Source: Clusia tigrina (lineage: Eukaryota > Arthropoda > Insecta > Diptera > Clusiidae). From it: a stretch of 64,000 bases of DNA. Position numbers and translations under genes: made by a program. Positions 47,801 through 61,731 of the stretch are shown in pieces. The stretch's first letter is position 1. Every line of letters begins with the position of its first letter. Under the pieces are notes generated by a model. That model was not told where the DNA came from, made no database searches, and saw only the letters and a list, made by a program, of their open reading frames with translations. The stretch lies in assembly GCA_920105625.2 (NCBI GenBank), contig OV050032.1, positions 73,141,879-73,205,878 on the forward strand, written 5' to 3'.

Positions 47801-50040
47801 ACTTTGATAGGTGTAGGACGTACCGTATAGAAGTTAGAGCCATTTGAAGTTTTATCAGTATTTGATTTTGGACTCAAGGGTAGCATAGCTTTGAGCGATA
47901 GCTTAAATTGACAAGATGCTCGAGTACTTTATTGTTACAAAATTTCAAGGTTTTATGACGGTCCAGTAAAAAGTTACAAGCATTTGTATGTTGTAAACTT
48001 TGATAGGTGTAGGACGTACCGTATAGAAGTTAGGGCCATTTGATATTTTATCAGTGTTTCATTTGGGACTCAAGCGTAGCATAGCTTTGAGCGATAGCTT
48101 AAATTGACAAGAGGCTCGAGTACTATATTGTTACAAAATTTCAAGGTTTTACGACGCTCCAGTAAAAAGTAACAAGCATTTGTATGTTGCAAACTTTGTT
48201 AGGTGTAGGACGTACCGTATAGAAGTTAGGGCCTTTTGAAGTTTTATCAGTGCTTGATTTGGGACTCAAGGGTAGCATAGCTTTGAGCGATAGCTTAAAT
48301 TGACAAGAGGCTCGAGTACTTTATTGTTTCAAAATTTCAAGGTTTTATGACGGTCCAGTAAAAAGTTACAAGCATTTGTATGTTGCAAACTTTGATAGGT
48401 GTAGGACGTACCGTATAGAAGTTAGGACCATTTGATGTTTTATCAGTGTTTCATTTGGGACTCCAGGGTAGCATAGCTTTGAGCGATAACTTAAATTGAC
48501 AAGAGGCTCGAGTACTTTATTGTTACAAAATTTCAAGGTTTTATGACGCTCCAGTAAAAAGTTACAAGCATTTAAATGTTGCATACTTTGATAGGTGTAG
48601 GACGTACCGTATAAAAGTTAGAGCCATTTGGAGTTTTATCAGTGTTTGATTTGGGACTCAAGAGTAGCATAGCTTTGAGCGGTAGCTAAAATTGACAAGA
48701 GGCTCGAGTACTTATTGTTACAAAATATCAAGGTTTTATGACGCTCCAGTAAAAAGTTACAAGCATTTGTATGTTGCAAACTTTGATAGGTGTAGGACGT
48801 ACCGTATAGAAGTTAGGGCCATTTGAAGTTTTATCAGTGGTGGATTTGGGACTCAAGGGTAGCATAGCTTTGAGCGATAGCTTAAATTGACAAGAGGCTC
48901 GAGTACTTTATTGTTACAAAATTTCAAGGTTTTATGACGCTCCAGTAAAAAGTTACAAGCATTTGTATGCTTCCAAACTTTGATAGGTGTAGGACGTACC
49001 GTATAGAAGTAAGGGCCATTTGAAGTTTTATCAGTGTTTGAATTGGGACTCAAGGGTAGCATAGCTTTGAGCGATAGCTTAATTTGACAAGAGGCTCGAG
49101 TACTTTATTGTTACAAAATTTCAAGGTTTTATGACGCTCCAGTAAAAAGTTACAAGCATTTGTATGTTTACAAACTTTGATAGGTGTAGGACGTACCGTA
49201 TAGAAGTTAGGGCCATTTGAAGTTTTATCAGTGTTTGATTCGGGACTCAAGGGTAGCATAGCTTTGAGCGATAGCTTAAATTGACAAGAGGCTCGAGTAC
49301 TTTATTATTAAAAAAATTTCAAGGTTTTATGACGGTCCAGTAAAAAGTTACAAGCTTTTGTATGTTGCAAACTTTGATAGGTGTAGGACGTACCGTATAG
49401 AAGTTAGGGCCATTTAATGTTTTATCAGTGTTTCATTTGGGACTCAAGGGTAGCATAGCTTTGAGCGATAACTTAAATTGACAAGAGGCACGAGTACTTT
49501 ATTGTTACAAAATTTCAAGGTTTTATGACGCTCCAGTAAAAAGTTACAAGCATTTAACTGTTGCATACTTTGATAGGTGTAGGACATACCGTATAGAGGT
49601 TAGAGCCACTTGAAGTTTTATCAGTGTTTTATTTGGGACTCAAGGGTAGCATAGCTTTGAGCGATAGCTAAAATTGACAAGAGGCTCGAGTACTTATTGT
49701 TACAAAATTTCAAGGTTTTATGACGCTCCAGTAAAAAGTTACAAGCATTTGTATGTTGCAAACTTTGATAGGTGTAGGACGTACCGTATAGAAGTTAGGG
49801 CCATTTGAAGTTTTATCAGTGTTTGATTTTGGACTCAAGGGTAGCATAGCTTTGAGCGATAGCTTAAATTGACAAGATGCTCGAGTACTTTATTGTTACA
49901 AAATTTCAAGGTTTTATGACGGTCCAGTAAAAAGTTACAAGCATTTGTATGTTGTAAACGTTGATAGGTGTAGGACGCACCGTATAGAAGTTAGGGCCAT
50001 TTGAAGATTTATCAGTGGTTGATTTGCGACTCAAGGGTAG
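44801..50040. repeat. Satellite, mixed short duplications
   Basis: This segment has closely related monomers with several nested repeats. Frames at 46212 and 48366 are near-identical at 2154 bp spacing, and two consecutive nearly identical CATTTAACTGTTGC monomers sit at about 47396 and 47592. The part 47930-49975 is collinear with 59686-61731 at a constant offset of 11756. Nothing else but satellite is present. Confidence 0.75.
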
Positions 50041-53000
50041 CATAGCTTTGAGCAATAGCTTAAATTGACAAGAGGCTCGAGTACTTTATTGTTACAAAGT
50101 TTCATGGTTTTATGACGCTCCAGTAGAAAGTTACAAGCATTTGTATGTTGCAAACTTTGATAGGTGTAGGACGCACCGTATAGAAGTTAGGGCCAGTTGA
50201 AGTTTTATCAGTGTTTGATTTGGGACTCAAGGGCAGCATAGCTTTGAGCGATAACTTAAATTGACAAGAGGGTCGAGTACTTTGTTGTTACAAACATTCA
50301 AGGTTTTATGACACTCCAGTAAAAAGTTACAAGCATTTGTATGTTGCAAACTTTGATAGGTGTAGGACGTACCGTATAGAATTTAGGGCCATTTGAAGAT
50401 TTATCAGTGGTTGATTTGCGACTCAAGGGTAGCATAGCTTTGAGCGATAGCTTAAATTGACAAGAGGCTCGAAAATTTATTGTTACAAAATTTCAAGGTT
50501 TCATGACGCTCCAGTAAAAAGTTACAAGCATTTGTATGTTGCAAACTTTGATAGGTGTAGGACGACCCGTATAGAAGTTAGGGCCATTTGAAGTTTTATC
50601 AGTGTTTGATTTGGGACTCAAGGGTAGCATAGCTTTGAGCGATAGCTTAAATTGACAAGAGGCTCGAGTACTTTATTGTTACAAAATTTCAAGGTTTTAT
50701 GACGCTCCAGTAAAAATTTACAAGCATTTGTATGTTGCAAACTTTGATAGGTGTAGGACGTACCGTATAGAAGTTAGGGCCATTTGAAGATTTATCAGTG
50801 GTTGATTTGCGACTCAAGGGTAGCATAGCTTTGAGCGATAGCTTAAATTGACAAGAGGGTCGAAAATTTATTGTTACAAAATTTCAAGGTTTCATGACGC
50901 TCCAGTAAAAAGTTACAAGCATTCGTATGTTGCAAACTTTGATAGGTGTAGGACGTACCGTATAGAAGTTAGGGCCATTTGATATTTTATCAGTGTTTCA
51001 TTTGGGACTCAAAGGTAGCATAGCTTTGAGCGATAGCTTAAATTGACAAGAGGCTCGAGTACTTTATTGTTTCAAAATTTCAAGGTTTTATGACGCTCCA
51101 GTAAAAAGTTACAAGCATGTGTATGTTGCAAACTTTGATAGGTGTAGGACAAATCGTATAGAAGTCAGGGCCATTTGAAGTTTTATCTGTGTTTGATTTG
51201 GGACTCAAGGGTAGCTAAGCTTTGAGCGATAACTTAAATTGACAAGAGGCTCGAGTACTTTATTGTTACAAAATTTCAAGGTTTTATGACGCTCCAGTAA
51301 AAAGTTACAAGCATTTGTATATTGCAAACTTTGATTGGTCTAGGAAGTACCGTATAGAAGTTAGGGCCTTTTGAAGTTTTATCAGTGCTTGATTTGGGAC
51401 TCAAGGGTAGCATAGCTTTGAGCGATAGCTTAAATTGACAAGAGGCTCGAGTACTTTATTGTTACAAAATATCAAGGTTTTATGACGGTCCAGTAAAAAG
51501 TTACAAGCATTTGTATGTTGCAAACTTTGATAGGTGTAGGACGTACCGTATAGAAGTTAGGACCATTTGATGTTTTATCAGTGTTTGATTTGGGACTCAA
51601 GAGTAGCATAGCTTTGAGCGGTAGCTAAAATTGACAAGAGGCTCGAGTACTTATTGTTACAAAATTTCAAGGTTTTACGACGCTCCAGTAAAAAGTAACA
51701 AGCATTTGTATGTTGCAAACTTTGATAGGTGTAGGACGTACCGTATAGAAGTTAGGGTTATTTGAAGTTTTATCAGTGTTTGATTTGGGACTCAAGGGTA
51801 GCATAGCTTTGAGCAATAGCTTAAATTGACAAGAGGCTCGAGTACTTTATTGTTACAAAGTTTCATGGTTTTATGACGCTCCAGTAAAAAGTTACAAGCA
51901 TTTGTATGTTGCAAACTTTGATAGGTGTAGGACGCACCGTATAGAAGTTAGGGCCAGTTGAAGTTTTATCAGTGTTTGATTTGGGACTCAAGGGCAGCAT
52001 AGCTTTGAGCGATAACTTAAATTGACAAGAGGGTCGAGTACTTTGTTGTTACAAACATTCAAGGTTTTATGACACTCCTGTAAAAAGTTACAAGCATTTG
52101 TATGTTGCAAACTTTGATAGGTGTAGGACGTACCGTATAGAAGTTAGGGCCATTTGAAGATTTATCAGTGGTTGATTTGCGACTCAAGGGTAGCATAGCT
52201 TTGAGCGATAGCTTAAATTGACAAGAGGCTCGAAAATTTATTGTTACAAAATTTCAAGGTTTCATGACGCTCCAGTAAAAAGCTACAAGCATTTGTATGT
52301 TGCAAACTTCTATAGGTGTAGGACGTACCGTATAGAAGTTAGGGCCATTTGAAGTTTTATCAGTGTTTGATTTGGGACTCAAGGGTAGCATAGCTTTGAG
52401 CGATAGCTTAAATTGACAAGAGGCTCGAGTACTTTATTGTTACAAAATTTCAAGGTTTTATGACGCTCCAGTAAAAATTTACAAGCATTTGTATGTTGCA
52501 AACTTTGATAGGTGTAGGACGTACCGTATAGAAGTTAGGGCCATTTGAAGATTTATCAGTGGTTGATTTGCGACTCAAGGGTAGCATAGCTTTGAGCGAT
52601 AGCTTAAATTGACAAGAGGCTCGAAAATTTATTGTTACAAAATTTCAAGGTTTCATGACGCTCCAGTAAAAAGTTACAAGCATTTGTATGCTGCAAACTT
52701 TGATAGGTGTAGGACATACCGTATAGAAGTTAGGGCCATTTGAAGTTTTATCAGTGTTTGATTTGGGACTCAAGGGTAGCATAGCTTTGAGCGATAGCTT
52801 AAATTGACAAGAAGCTCGAGTACTTTATTGTTTCAAAATTTCAAGGTTTTATGACGCTCCAGTAAAAAGTTACAAGCATTTGTATGTTGCAAACTTTGAT
52901 AGGTGTAGGACAAACCGTATAGAAGTTAGGGCCATTTGAAGTTTTATCTGTGTTTGATTTGGGAGTCAAGGGTAGCAAAGCTTTGAGCGATAACTTAAAT

Positions 53001-53256
53001 TGACAAGAGGCTCGAGTACTTTATTGTTACAAAATTTCAAGGTTTTATGACGCTCCAGTAAAAAGTTACAAGCATTTGTATATTGCAAACTTTGATAGGT
53101 CTAGGAAGTACCGTATAGAAGTTAGGGCCTTTTGAAGTTTTATAAGTGCTTGATTTGGGACTCAAGGGTAGCATAGCTTTGAGCGATAGCTTAAATTGAC
53201 AAGAGGCTCGAGTACTTTATTGTTACAAAATTTCAAGGTTTTATGACGGTCCAGTA
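50040..53256. repeat. Tandem duplication, unit about 1761 bp (9 monomers)
   Basis: Copies lie at about 50040-51495 and 51801-53256. Markers 1761 bp apart are GTTACAAAGTTTCATGG (50091, 51852), GGTCGAGTACTTTGTTG (50271, 52032), GAAGATTTATCAGTGG (50395 and 52156; 50786 and 52547) and GGACAAA.CG (51147, 52908). The segment 51650-52200 is repeated again about 10191 bp further on. Confidence 0.8.
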
Positions 53257-53519
53257 AAAAGTTACAAGCATTTAAATGTTGCATACTTTGATAGGTGTAG
53301 GACGTACCGTATAGAAGTTAGAGCCATTTGAAGTTTTATCAGTGTTTGATTTGGGACTCAAGAGTAGCATAGCTTTGAGCGGTAGCTAAAATTGACAAGA
53401 GGCTCGAGTACTTATTGTTACAAAATTTCAAGGTTTTATGACGCTCCAGTAAAAAGTTACAAGCATTTGTATGTTGCAAACTTTGATAGGTGTAGGACGT
53501 ACCGTATAGAAGTTAGGGC

Positions 53520-56500
53520 CATTTGAAGTTTTATCAGTGTTTCATTTGGGACTCAAGGGTAGCATAGCTTTGAGCGATAGCTTAAATTGACAAGAGGCTC
53601 GAGTACTTTATTGTTACAAAATTTCAAGGTTTTATGACGCTCCAGTAAAAAGTTACAAGCATTTGTATGTTTCCAAACTTTGATAGGTGTAGGACTTACC
53701 GTATAGAAGTAAGGGCCATTTGAAGTTTTATCAGTGTTTGATTTGGGACTCAAGGGTAGCATAGCTTTGAGCGATAGCTTAATTTGACAAGAGGCTCCAG
53801 TACTTTATTGTTAAAAAAATTTCAAGGTTTTATGACGGTCCAGTAAAAAGTTACAAGCTTTTGTATGTTGTAAACTTTGATAGGTGTAAGACGTACCGTA
53901 TAGAAGTTAGGGCCATTTGATATTTTATCAGTGTTTCATTTGGGACTCAAGGCTAGCATAGCTTTGAGCGATAGCTTAAATTGACAAGAGGCTCGAGTAC
54001 TATATTGTTACAAAATTTCAAGGTTTTATGACGCTCCAGTAAAAAGTTACAAGCATTTGTATGTTGCAAACTTTGATAGGTGTAGGACGTACCGTATAGA
54101 AGTTAGGGCCATTTGAAGTCTTATCAGTGTTTGATTTGGGACTCAAGGGTAGCATAGCTTTGAGCGATAGCTTAAATTGAAAAGAGGCTCGAGTACTTTA
54201 TTGTTACAAAATTTCAAGGTTTTATGACGCTCCAGTAAAAAGTTACAAGCATTTGTATGTTGCAAACTTTGATAGGTGTAGGACGTACCGTATAGAAGTT
54301 AGGGCCATTTGAAGTTTTATCAGTGTTTGATTTTGGATTCAAGGGTAGCATAGCTTTGAGCGATAGCTTAAATTGACAAGAGGCTCGAGTACTTTATTGT
54401 TACAAAATTTCAAGGTTTTATGACGCTCCAGTAAAAAGTTACAACCATTTGTATGTTGCAAACTTTGATAGGTGTAGGACGTACCGTATAGAAGTTAGGG
54501 CCATTTAATGTTTTATCAGTGTTTCATTTGGGACTCAAGGGTAGCATAGCTTTGAGCGATAACTTAAATTGACAAGAGGCACGAGTACTTTATTGTTACA
54601 AAATTTCAAGGTTTTATGACGCTCCAGTAAAAAGTTACAAGCATTTAACTGTTGCATACTTTGATAGGTGTAGGACGTACCGTATAGAAGTTAGGGCCAT
54701 TTGAAGTTTTATCAGTGTTTGATTTGGGACTCAAGGGTAGCATAGCTTTGAGCGATAGCTAAAATTGACAAGAGGCTCGAGTACTTATTGTTACAAAATT
54801 TCAAGGTTTTATGACGCTCCAGTAAAAAGTTACAAGCATTTGTATGTTGCAAACTTTGATAGGTGTAGGACGTACCGTATAGAAGTTAGGGCCATTTGAA
54901 GATTTATCAGTGTTTGATTTTGGACTCAAGGGTAGCATAGCTTTGAGCGATAGCTTAAATTGACAAGATGCTCGAGTACTTTATTGTTACAAAATTTCAA
55001 GGTTTTATGACGGTCCAGTAAAAAGTTACAAGCATTTGTATGTTCTAAACTTTGATAGGTGTAGGACGTACCGTATAGAAGTTAGGGCCATTTGAAGATT
55101 TATCAGTGGTTGATTTGCGACTCAAGGGTAGCATAGCTTTGAGCGATAGCTTAAATTGACAAGAGGCTCGAAAATTTATTGTTACAAAATTTCAAGGTTT
55201 CATGACGCTCCAGTAAAAAGTTACAAGCATTTGTATATTGCAAACTTTGATAGGTGTAGGACGTACCGTATAGAAGTTAGGGCCATTTGAAGTTTTATCA
55301 GTGTTTGATTTGGGACTCAAGGGTAGCATAGCTTTGAGCGATAGCTTAAATTGACAAGAGGCTCGAGTACTTTATTGTTACAAAATTTCAAGGTTTTATG
55401 ACGCTCCAGTAAAAATTTACAAGCATTTGTATGTTGCAAACTTTGATAGGTGTAGGACGTACCGTATAGAAGTTAGGGCCATTTGAAGATTTATCAGTGG
55501 TTGATTTGCGACTCAAGGGTAGCATAGCTTTGAGCGATAGCTTAAATTGACAAGAGGCTCGAAAATTTATTGTTACAAAATTTCAAGGTTTCATGACGCT
55601 CCAGTAAAAAGTTACAAGCATTTGTATGTTGCAAACTTTGATAGGTGTAGGACGTACCGTATAGAAGTTAGGGCCATTTGATATTTTATCAGTGTTTCAT
55701 TTGGGACTCAAGGGTAGCATAGCTTTGAGCGATAGCTTAAATTGACAAGAGGCTCGAGTACTTTATTGTTTCAAAATTTCAAGGTTTTATGACGCTCCAG
55801 TAAAAAGTTACAAGCATTTGTATGTTGCAAACTTTAATAGGTGTAGGACAAACCGTATAGAAGTTAGGGCCATTTGAAGTTTTATCTGTGTTTGATTTGG
55901 GACTCAAGGGTAGCAAAGCTTTGAGCGATAACTTAAATTGACAAGAGGCTCGAGTACTTTATTGTTACAAAATTTCAAGGTTTTATGACGCTCCAGTAAA
56001 AAGTTACAAGCATTTGTATATTGCAAACTTTGATAGGTCTAGGATGTACCGTATAGAATTTAGGGCCTTTTGAAGTTTTATCAGTGCTTGATTTGGGACT
56101 CAAGGGTAGCATAGCTTTGAGCGATAGCTTAAATTGACAAGAGACTCGAGTACTTTATTGTTACAAAATTTCAAGGTTTTATGACGGTCCAGTAAAAAGT
56201 TACAAGCATTTGTATGTTGCAAACTTTGATAGGTGTAGGACGTACCGTATAGAAGTTAGGACCATTTGATGTTTTATCAGTGTTTCATTTGGGACTCCAG
56301 GGTAGCATAGCTTTGAGCGATAGCTTAAATTGACAAGAGGCTCGAGTACTTTATTGTTACAAAATTTCAAGGTTTTATGACGCTCCAGTAAAAAGTTACA
56401 AGCATTTAAATGTTGCATACTTTGATAGGTGTCGGACGTACCGTATAGAAGTTAGAGCCATTTGAAGTTTTATCAGTGTTTGATTTGGGACTCAAGAGTA

Positions 56501-59500
56501 GCATAGCTTTGAGCGGTAGCTAAAATTGACAAGAGGCTCGAGTACTTATTGTTACAAAATTTCAAGGTTTTATGACGCTCCAGTAAAAAGTTACAAGCAT
56601 TTGTATGCTGCAAACTTTGATAGGTGTAGGACGTACCGTATAGAAGTTAGGGCCATTTGAAGTTTTATCAGTGTTTCATTTGGGACTCAAGGGTAGCATA
56701 GCTTTGAGCGATAGCTTAATTTGACAAGAGGCTCGAGTACTTTATTGTTACAAAATTTCAAGGTTTTATGACGCTCCAGTAAAAAGTTACAAGTATTTGT
56801 ATGTTTCCAAACTTTGATAGGTGTATGACTTACCGTATAGAAGTAAGGGCCATTTGAAGTTTTATCAGTGTTTGATTTGGGACTCAAGGGTAGCATAGCT
56901 TTGAGCGATAGCTAAAATTGACAAGAGGCTCGAGTACTATATTGTTACAAAATTTCAAGGTTTTATGACGCTCCAGTAAAAAGTTACAAGCATTTGTATG
57001 TTGCAAACTTTGATAGGTGTAGGACGTACCGTATATAAGTTAGGGCCATTTGAAGTCTTATCAGTGTTTGATTTGGGACTCAAGGGTAGCATAGCTTTGA
57101 GCGATAGCTTAAATTGAAAAGAGGCTCGAGTACTTTATTGTTACAAAATTTCAAGGTTTTATGACGCTCCAGTAAAAAGTTACAAGCATTTGTATGTTGC
57201 AAACTTTGATAGGTGTAGGACGTACCGTATAGAAGTTAGGGCCATTTGAAGTTTTATCAGTGTTTGATTTTGGACTCAAGGGTAGCATAGCTTTGAGCGA
57301 TAGCTTAAATTGACAAGAGGCTCGAGTACTTTATTGTTACAAAATTTCAAGGTTTTATGACGGTCCAGTAAAAAGTTACAACCATTTGTATGTTGCAAAC
57401 TTTGATAGGTGTAGGACGTACCGTATAGAAGTTAGGACCATTTGATGTTTTATCAGTGTTTCATTTGGGACTCCAGGGTAGCATAGCTTTGAGCGATAGC
57501 TTAAATTGACAAGAGGCTCGAGTACTTTATTGTTACAAAATTTCAAGGTTTTATGACGCTCCAGTAAAAAGTTACAAGTATTTGTATGTTTCCAAACTTT
57601 GATAGGTGTATGACTTACCGTATAGAAGTAAGGGCCATTTGAAGTTTTATCAGTGTTTGATTTGGGACTCAAGGGTAGCATAGCTTTGAGCGATAGCTAA
57701 AATTGACAAGAGGCTCGAGTACTATATTGTTACAAAATTTCAAGGTTTTATGACGCTCCAGTAAAAAGTTACAAGCATTTGTATGTTGCAAACTTTGATA
57801 GGTGTAGGACGTACCGTATATAAGTTAGGGCCATTTGAAGTCTTATCAGTGTTTGATTTGGGACTCAAGGGTAGCATAGCTTTGAGCGATAGCTTAAATT
57901 GAAAAGAGGCTCGAGTACTTTATTGTTACAAAATTTCAAGGTTTTATGACGCTCCAGTAAAAAGTTACAAGCATTTGTATGTTGCAAACTTTGATAGGTG
58001 TAGGACGTACCGTATAGAAGTTAGGGCCATTTGAAGTTTTATCAGTGTTTGATTTTGGACTCAAGGGTAGCATAGCTTTGAGCGATAGCTTAAATTGACA
58101 AGAGGCTCGAGTACTTTATTGTTACAAAATTTCAAGGTTTTATGACGGTCCAGTAAAAAGTTACAACCATTTGTATGTTGCAAACTTTGATAGGTGTAGG
58201 ACGTACCGTATAGAAGTTAGGACCATTTGATGTTTTATCAGTGTTTCATTTGGGACTCCAGGGTAGCATAGCTTTGAGCGATAGCTTAAATTGACAAGAG
58301 GCTCGAATACTTTATTGTTACAAAATTTCAAGGTTTTATGACGCTCCAGTAAAAAGTTACAAGCATTTGTATGTTTCCAAACTTTGATAGGTGTAGGACT
58401 TACCGTATAGATGTAAGGGCCATTTGAAGTTTTATCAGTGTTTGATTTGGGACTCAAGGGTAGCATAGCTTTGAGCGATAGCTTAATTTGACAAGAGGCT
58501 CGAGTACTTTATTGTTAAAAAAATTTCAAGGTTTTATGACGGTCCAGTAAAAAGTTACAAGCTTTTGTATGTTGTAAACTTTGATAGGTGTAAGACGTAC
58601 CGTATAGAAGTTAGGGCCATTTGATATTTTATCAGTGTTTCATTTGGGACTCAAGGCTAGCATAGCTTTGAGCGATAGCTTAAATTGACAAGAGGCTCGA
58701 GTACTATATTGTTACAAAATTTCAAGGTTTTATGACGCTCCAGTAAAAAGTTACAAGCATTTGTATGTTGCAAACTTTGATAGGTGTAGGACGTACCGTA
58801 TAGAAGTTAGGGCCATTTGAAGTCTTATCAGTGTTTGATTTGGGACTCAAGGGTAGCATAGCTTTGAGCGATAGCTTAAATTGAAAGGAGGCTCGAGTAC
58901 TTTATTGTTACAAAATTTCAAGGTTTTATGACGCTCCAGTAAAAAGTTACAAGCATTTGTATGTTGCAAACTTTGATAGGTGTAGGACGTACCGTATAGA
59001 AGTTAGGGCCATTTGAAGTTTTATCAGTGTTTGATTTTGGACTCAAGGGTAGCATAGCTTTGAGCGATAGCTTAAATTGACAAGAGGCTCGAGTACTTTA
59101 TTGTTACAAAATTTCAAGGTTTTATGACGGTCCAGTAAAAAGTTACAACCATTTGTATGTTGCAAACTTTGATAGGTGTAGGACGTACCGTATAGAAGTT
59201 AGGGCCATTTAATGTTCTATCAGTGTTTCATTTGGGACTCAAGGGTAGCATAGCTTTGAGCGATAACTTAAATTGACAAGAGGCACGAGTACTTTATTGT
59301 TACAAAATTTCAAGGTTTTATGACGCTCCAGTAAAAAGTTACAAGCATTTAACTGTTGCATACTTTGATAGGTGTAGGACATACCGTATAGAAATTAGAG
59401 CCATTTGAAGTTTTATCAGTGTTTGATTTGGGACTCAAGGGTAGCATAGCTTTGAGCGATAGCTAAAATTGACAAGAGGCTCGAGTACTTATTGTTACAA

Positions 59501-59890
59501 AATTTCAAGGTTTTATGACGCTCCAGAGAAAAGTTACAAGCATTTGTATGTTGCAAACTTTGATAGGTGTAGGACGTACCGTATAGAAGTTAGGGTCATT
59601 TGAAGTTTTATCAGTGCTTGATTTTGGACTCAAGGGTAGCATAGCTTTGAGCGATAGCTTAAATTGACAAGATGCTCGAGTACTTTATTGTTACAAAATT
59701 TCAAGGTTTTATGACGGTCCAGAAAAAAGTTACAAGCATTTGTATGTTGCAAGCTTTGATAGGTGAACGACGTACCGTATAGAAGTTAGGCCCATTTGAT
59801 ATTTTATCAGTGTTTCATTTGGGACTCAAGCGTAGCATAGCTTTGAGCGATAGCTTAAATTGACAAGAGGCTCGAGTACTATATTGTTAC
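53520..59890. repeat. Satellite block D, collinear with 5200-11370
   Basis: This is the right-arm counterpart of block C, with the same order of variant monomers. It contains an extra tandem duplication of 785 bp (about 56650-58220) that accounts for the change of offset from 47733 to 48517. In the left arm block C follows block A directly; here about 13.1 kb of other satellite separates B and D. Confidence 0.8.
56650..58220. repeat. Tandem duplication, unit 785 bp (4 monomers)
   Basis: AAGTATTTGTATGTTTCC occurs at 56791 and 57576, and the GGACCATTTGATG monomers repeat with the same 785-bp step (frames 57376-57681 and 58161-58466). The left counterpart (around 9.6 kb) has only one copy, so this expansion happened in the right arm after the blocks separated. 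Confidence 0.82.
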
Positions 59891-61731
59891 AAAATTTCAA
59901 GGTTTTACGACGCTCCAGTAAAAAGTAACAAGCATTTGTATGTTGCAAACTTTGTTAGGTGTAGGACGTACCGTATAGAAGTTAGGGCCTTTTGAAGTTT
60001 TATCAGTGCTTGATTTGGGACTCAAGGGTAGCATAGCTTTGAGCGATAGCTTAAATTGACAAGAGGCTCGAGTACTTTATTGTTACAAAATTTCAAGGTT
60101 TTATGACGGTCCAGTAAAAAGTTACAAGCATTTGTATGTTGCAAACTTTGATAGGTGTAGGACGTACCGTATAGAAGTTAGGACCATTTGATGTTTTATC
60201 AGTGTTTCATTTGGGACTCCAGGGTAGCATAGCTTTGAGCGATAACTTAAATTGACAAGAGGCTCGAGTACTTTATTGTTACAAAATTTCAAGGTTTTAT
60301 GACGCTCCAGTAAAAAGTTACAAGCATTTAAATGTTGCATACTTTGATAGGTGTAGGACGTACCGTATAGAAGTTAGAGCCATTTGGAGTTTTATCAGTG
60401 TTTGATTTGGGACTCAAGAGTAGCATAGCTTTGAGCGGTAGCTAAAATTGACAAGAGGCTCGAGTACTTATTGTTACAAAATATCAAGGTTTTATGACGC
60501 TCCAGTAAAAAGTTACAAGCATTTGTATGTTGCAAACTTTGATAGGTGTAGGACGTACCGTATAGAAGTTAGGGCCATTTGAAGTTTTATCAGTGGTGGA
60601 TTTGGGACTCAAGGGTAGCATAGCTTTGAGCGATAGCTTAAATTGACAAGAGGCTCGAGTTCTTTATTGTTACAAAATTTCAAGGTTTTATGACGCTCCA
60701 GTAAAAAGTTACAAGCATTTGTATGTTTCCAAACTTTGATAGGTGTAGGACGTACCGTATAGAAGTAAGGGCCATTTGAAGTTTTATCAGTGTTTGAATT
60801 GGGACTCAAGGGTAGCATAGCTTTGAGCGATAGCTTAATTTGACAAGAGGCTCGAGTACTTTATTGTTACAAAATTTCAAGGTTTTATGACGCTCCAGTA
60901 AAAAGTTACAAGCATTTGTATGTTTACAAACTTTGATAGGTCTAGGACGTACCGTATAGAAGTTAGGGCCATTTGAAGTTTTATCAGTGTTTGATTTGGG
61001 ACTCAAGGGTAGCATAGCTTTGAGCGATAGCTTAAATTGACAAGAGGCTCGAGTACTTTATTATTAAAAAAATTTCAAGGTTTTATGACGGTCCAGTAAA
61101 AAGTTACAAGCTTTTGTATGTTGCAAACTTTGATAGGTGTAGGACGTACCGTATAGAAGTTAGGGCCATTTAATGTTTTATCAGTGTTTCATTTGGGACT
61201 CAAGGGTAGCATAGCTTTGAGCGATAACTTAAATTGACAAGAGGCACGAGTACTTTATTGTTACAAAATTTCAAGGTTTTATGACGCTCCAGTAAAAAGT
61301 TACAAGCATTTAACTGTTGCATACTTTGATAGGTGTAGGACATACCGTATAGAGGTTAGAGCCACTTGAAGTTTTATCAGTGTTTGATTTGGGACTCAAG
61401 GGTAGCATAGCTTTGAGCCATAGCTAAAATTGACAAGAGGCTCGAGTACTTATTGTTACAAAATTTCAAGGTTTTATGACGCTCCAGTAAAAAGTTACAA
61501 GCATTTGTATGTTGCAAACTTTGATAGATGTAGGACGTACCGTATAGAAGTTAGGGCCATTTGAAGTTTTATCAGTGTTTGATTTTGGACTCAAGGGTAG
61601 CATAGCTTTGAGCGATAGCTTAAATTGACAAGATGCTCGAGTACTTTATTGTTACAAAATTTCAAGGTTTTATGACGGTCCAGTAAAAAGTTACAAGCAT
61701 TTGTATGTTGTAAACGTTGATAGGTGTAGGA
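59686..61731. repeat. Satellite segment collinear with 47930-49975
   Basis: Offset 11756 is constant across ACTTTGTTAGG (48191, 59947), the frames starting 48366/60122, 48853/60609 and 49050/60806, and GTAAACGTTGATAGG. The pair separates at GGACGCACC versus GGACGTACC. Small differences (GTGAACGACG at 59764) show some divergence. Confidence 0.8.
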
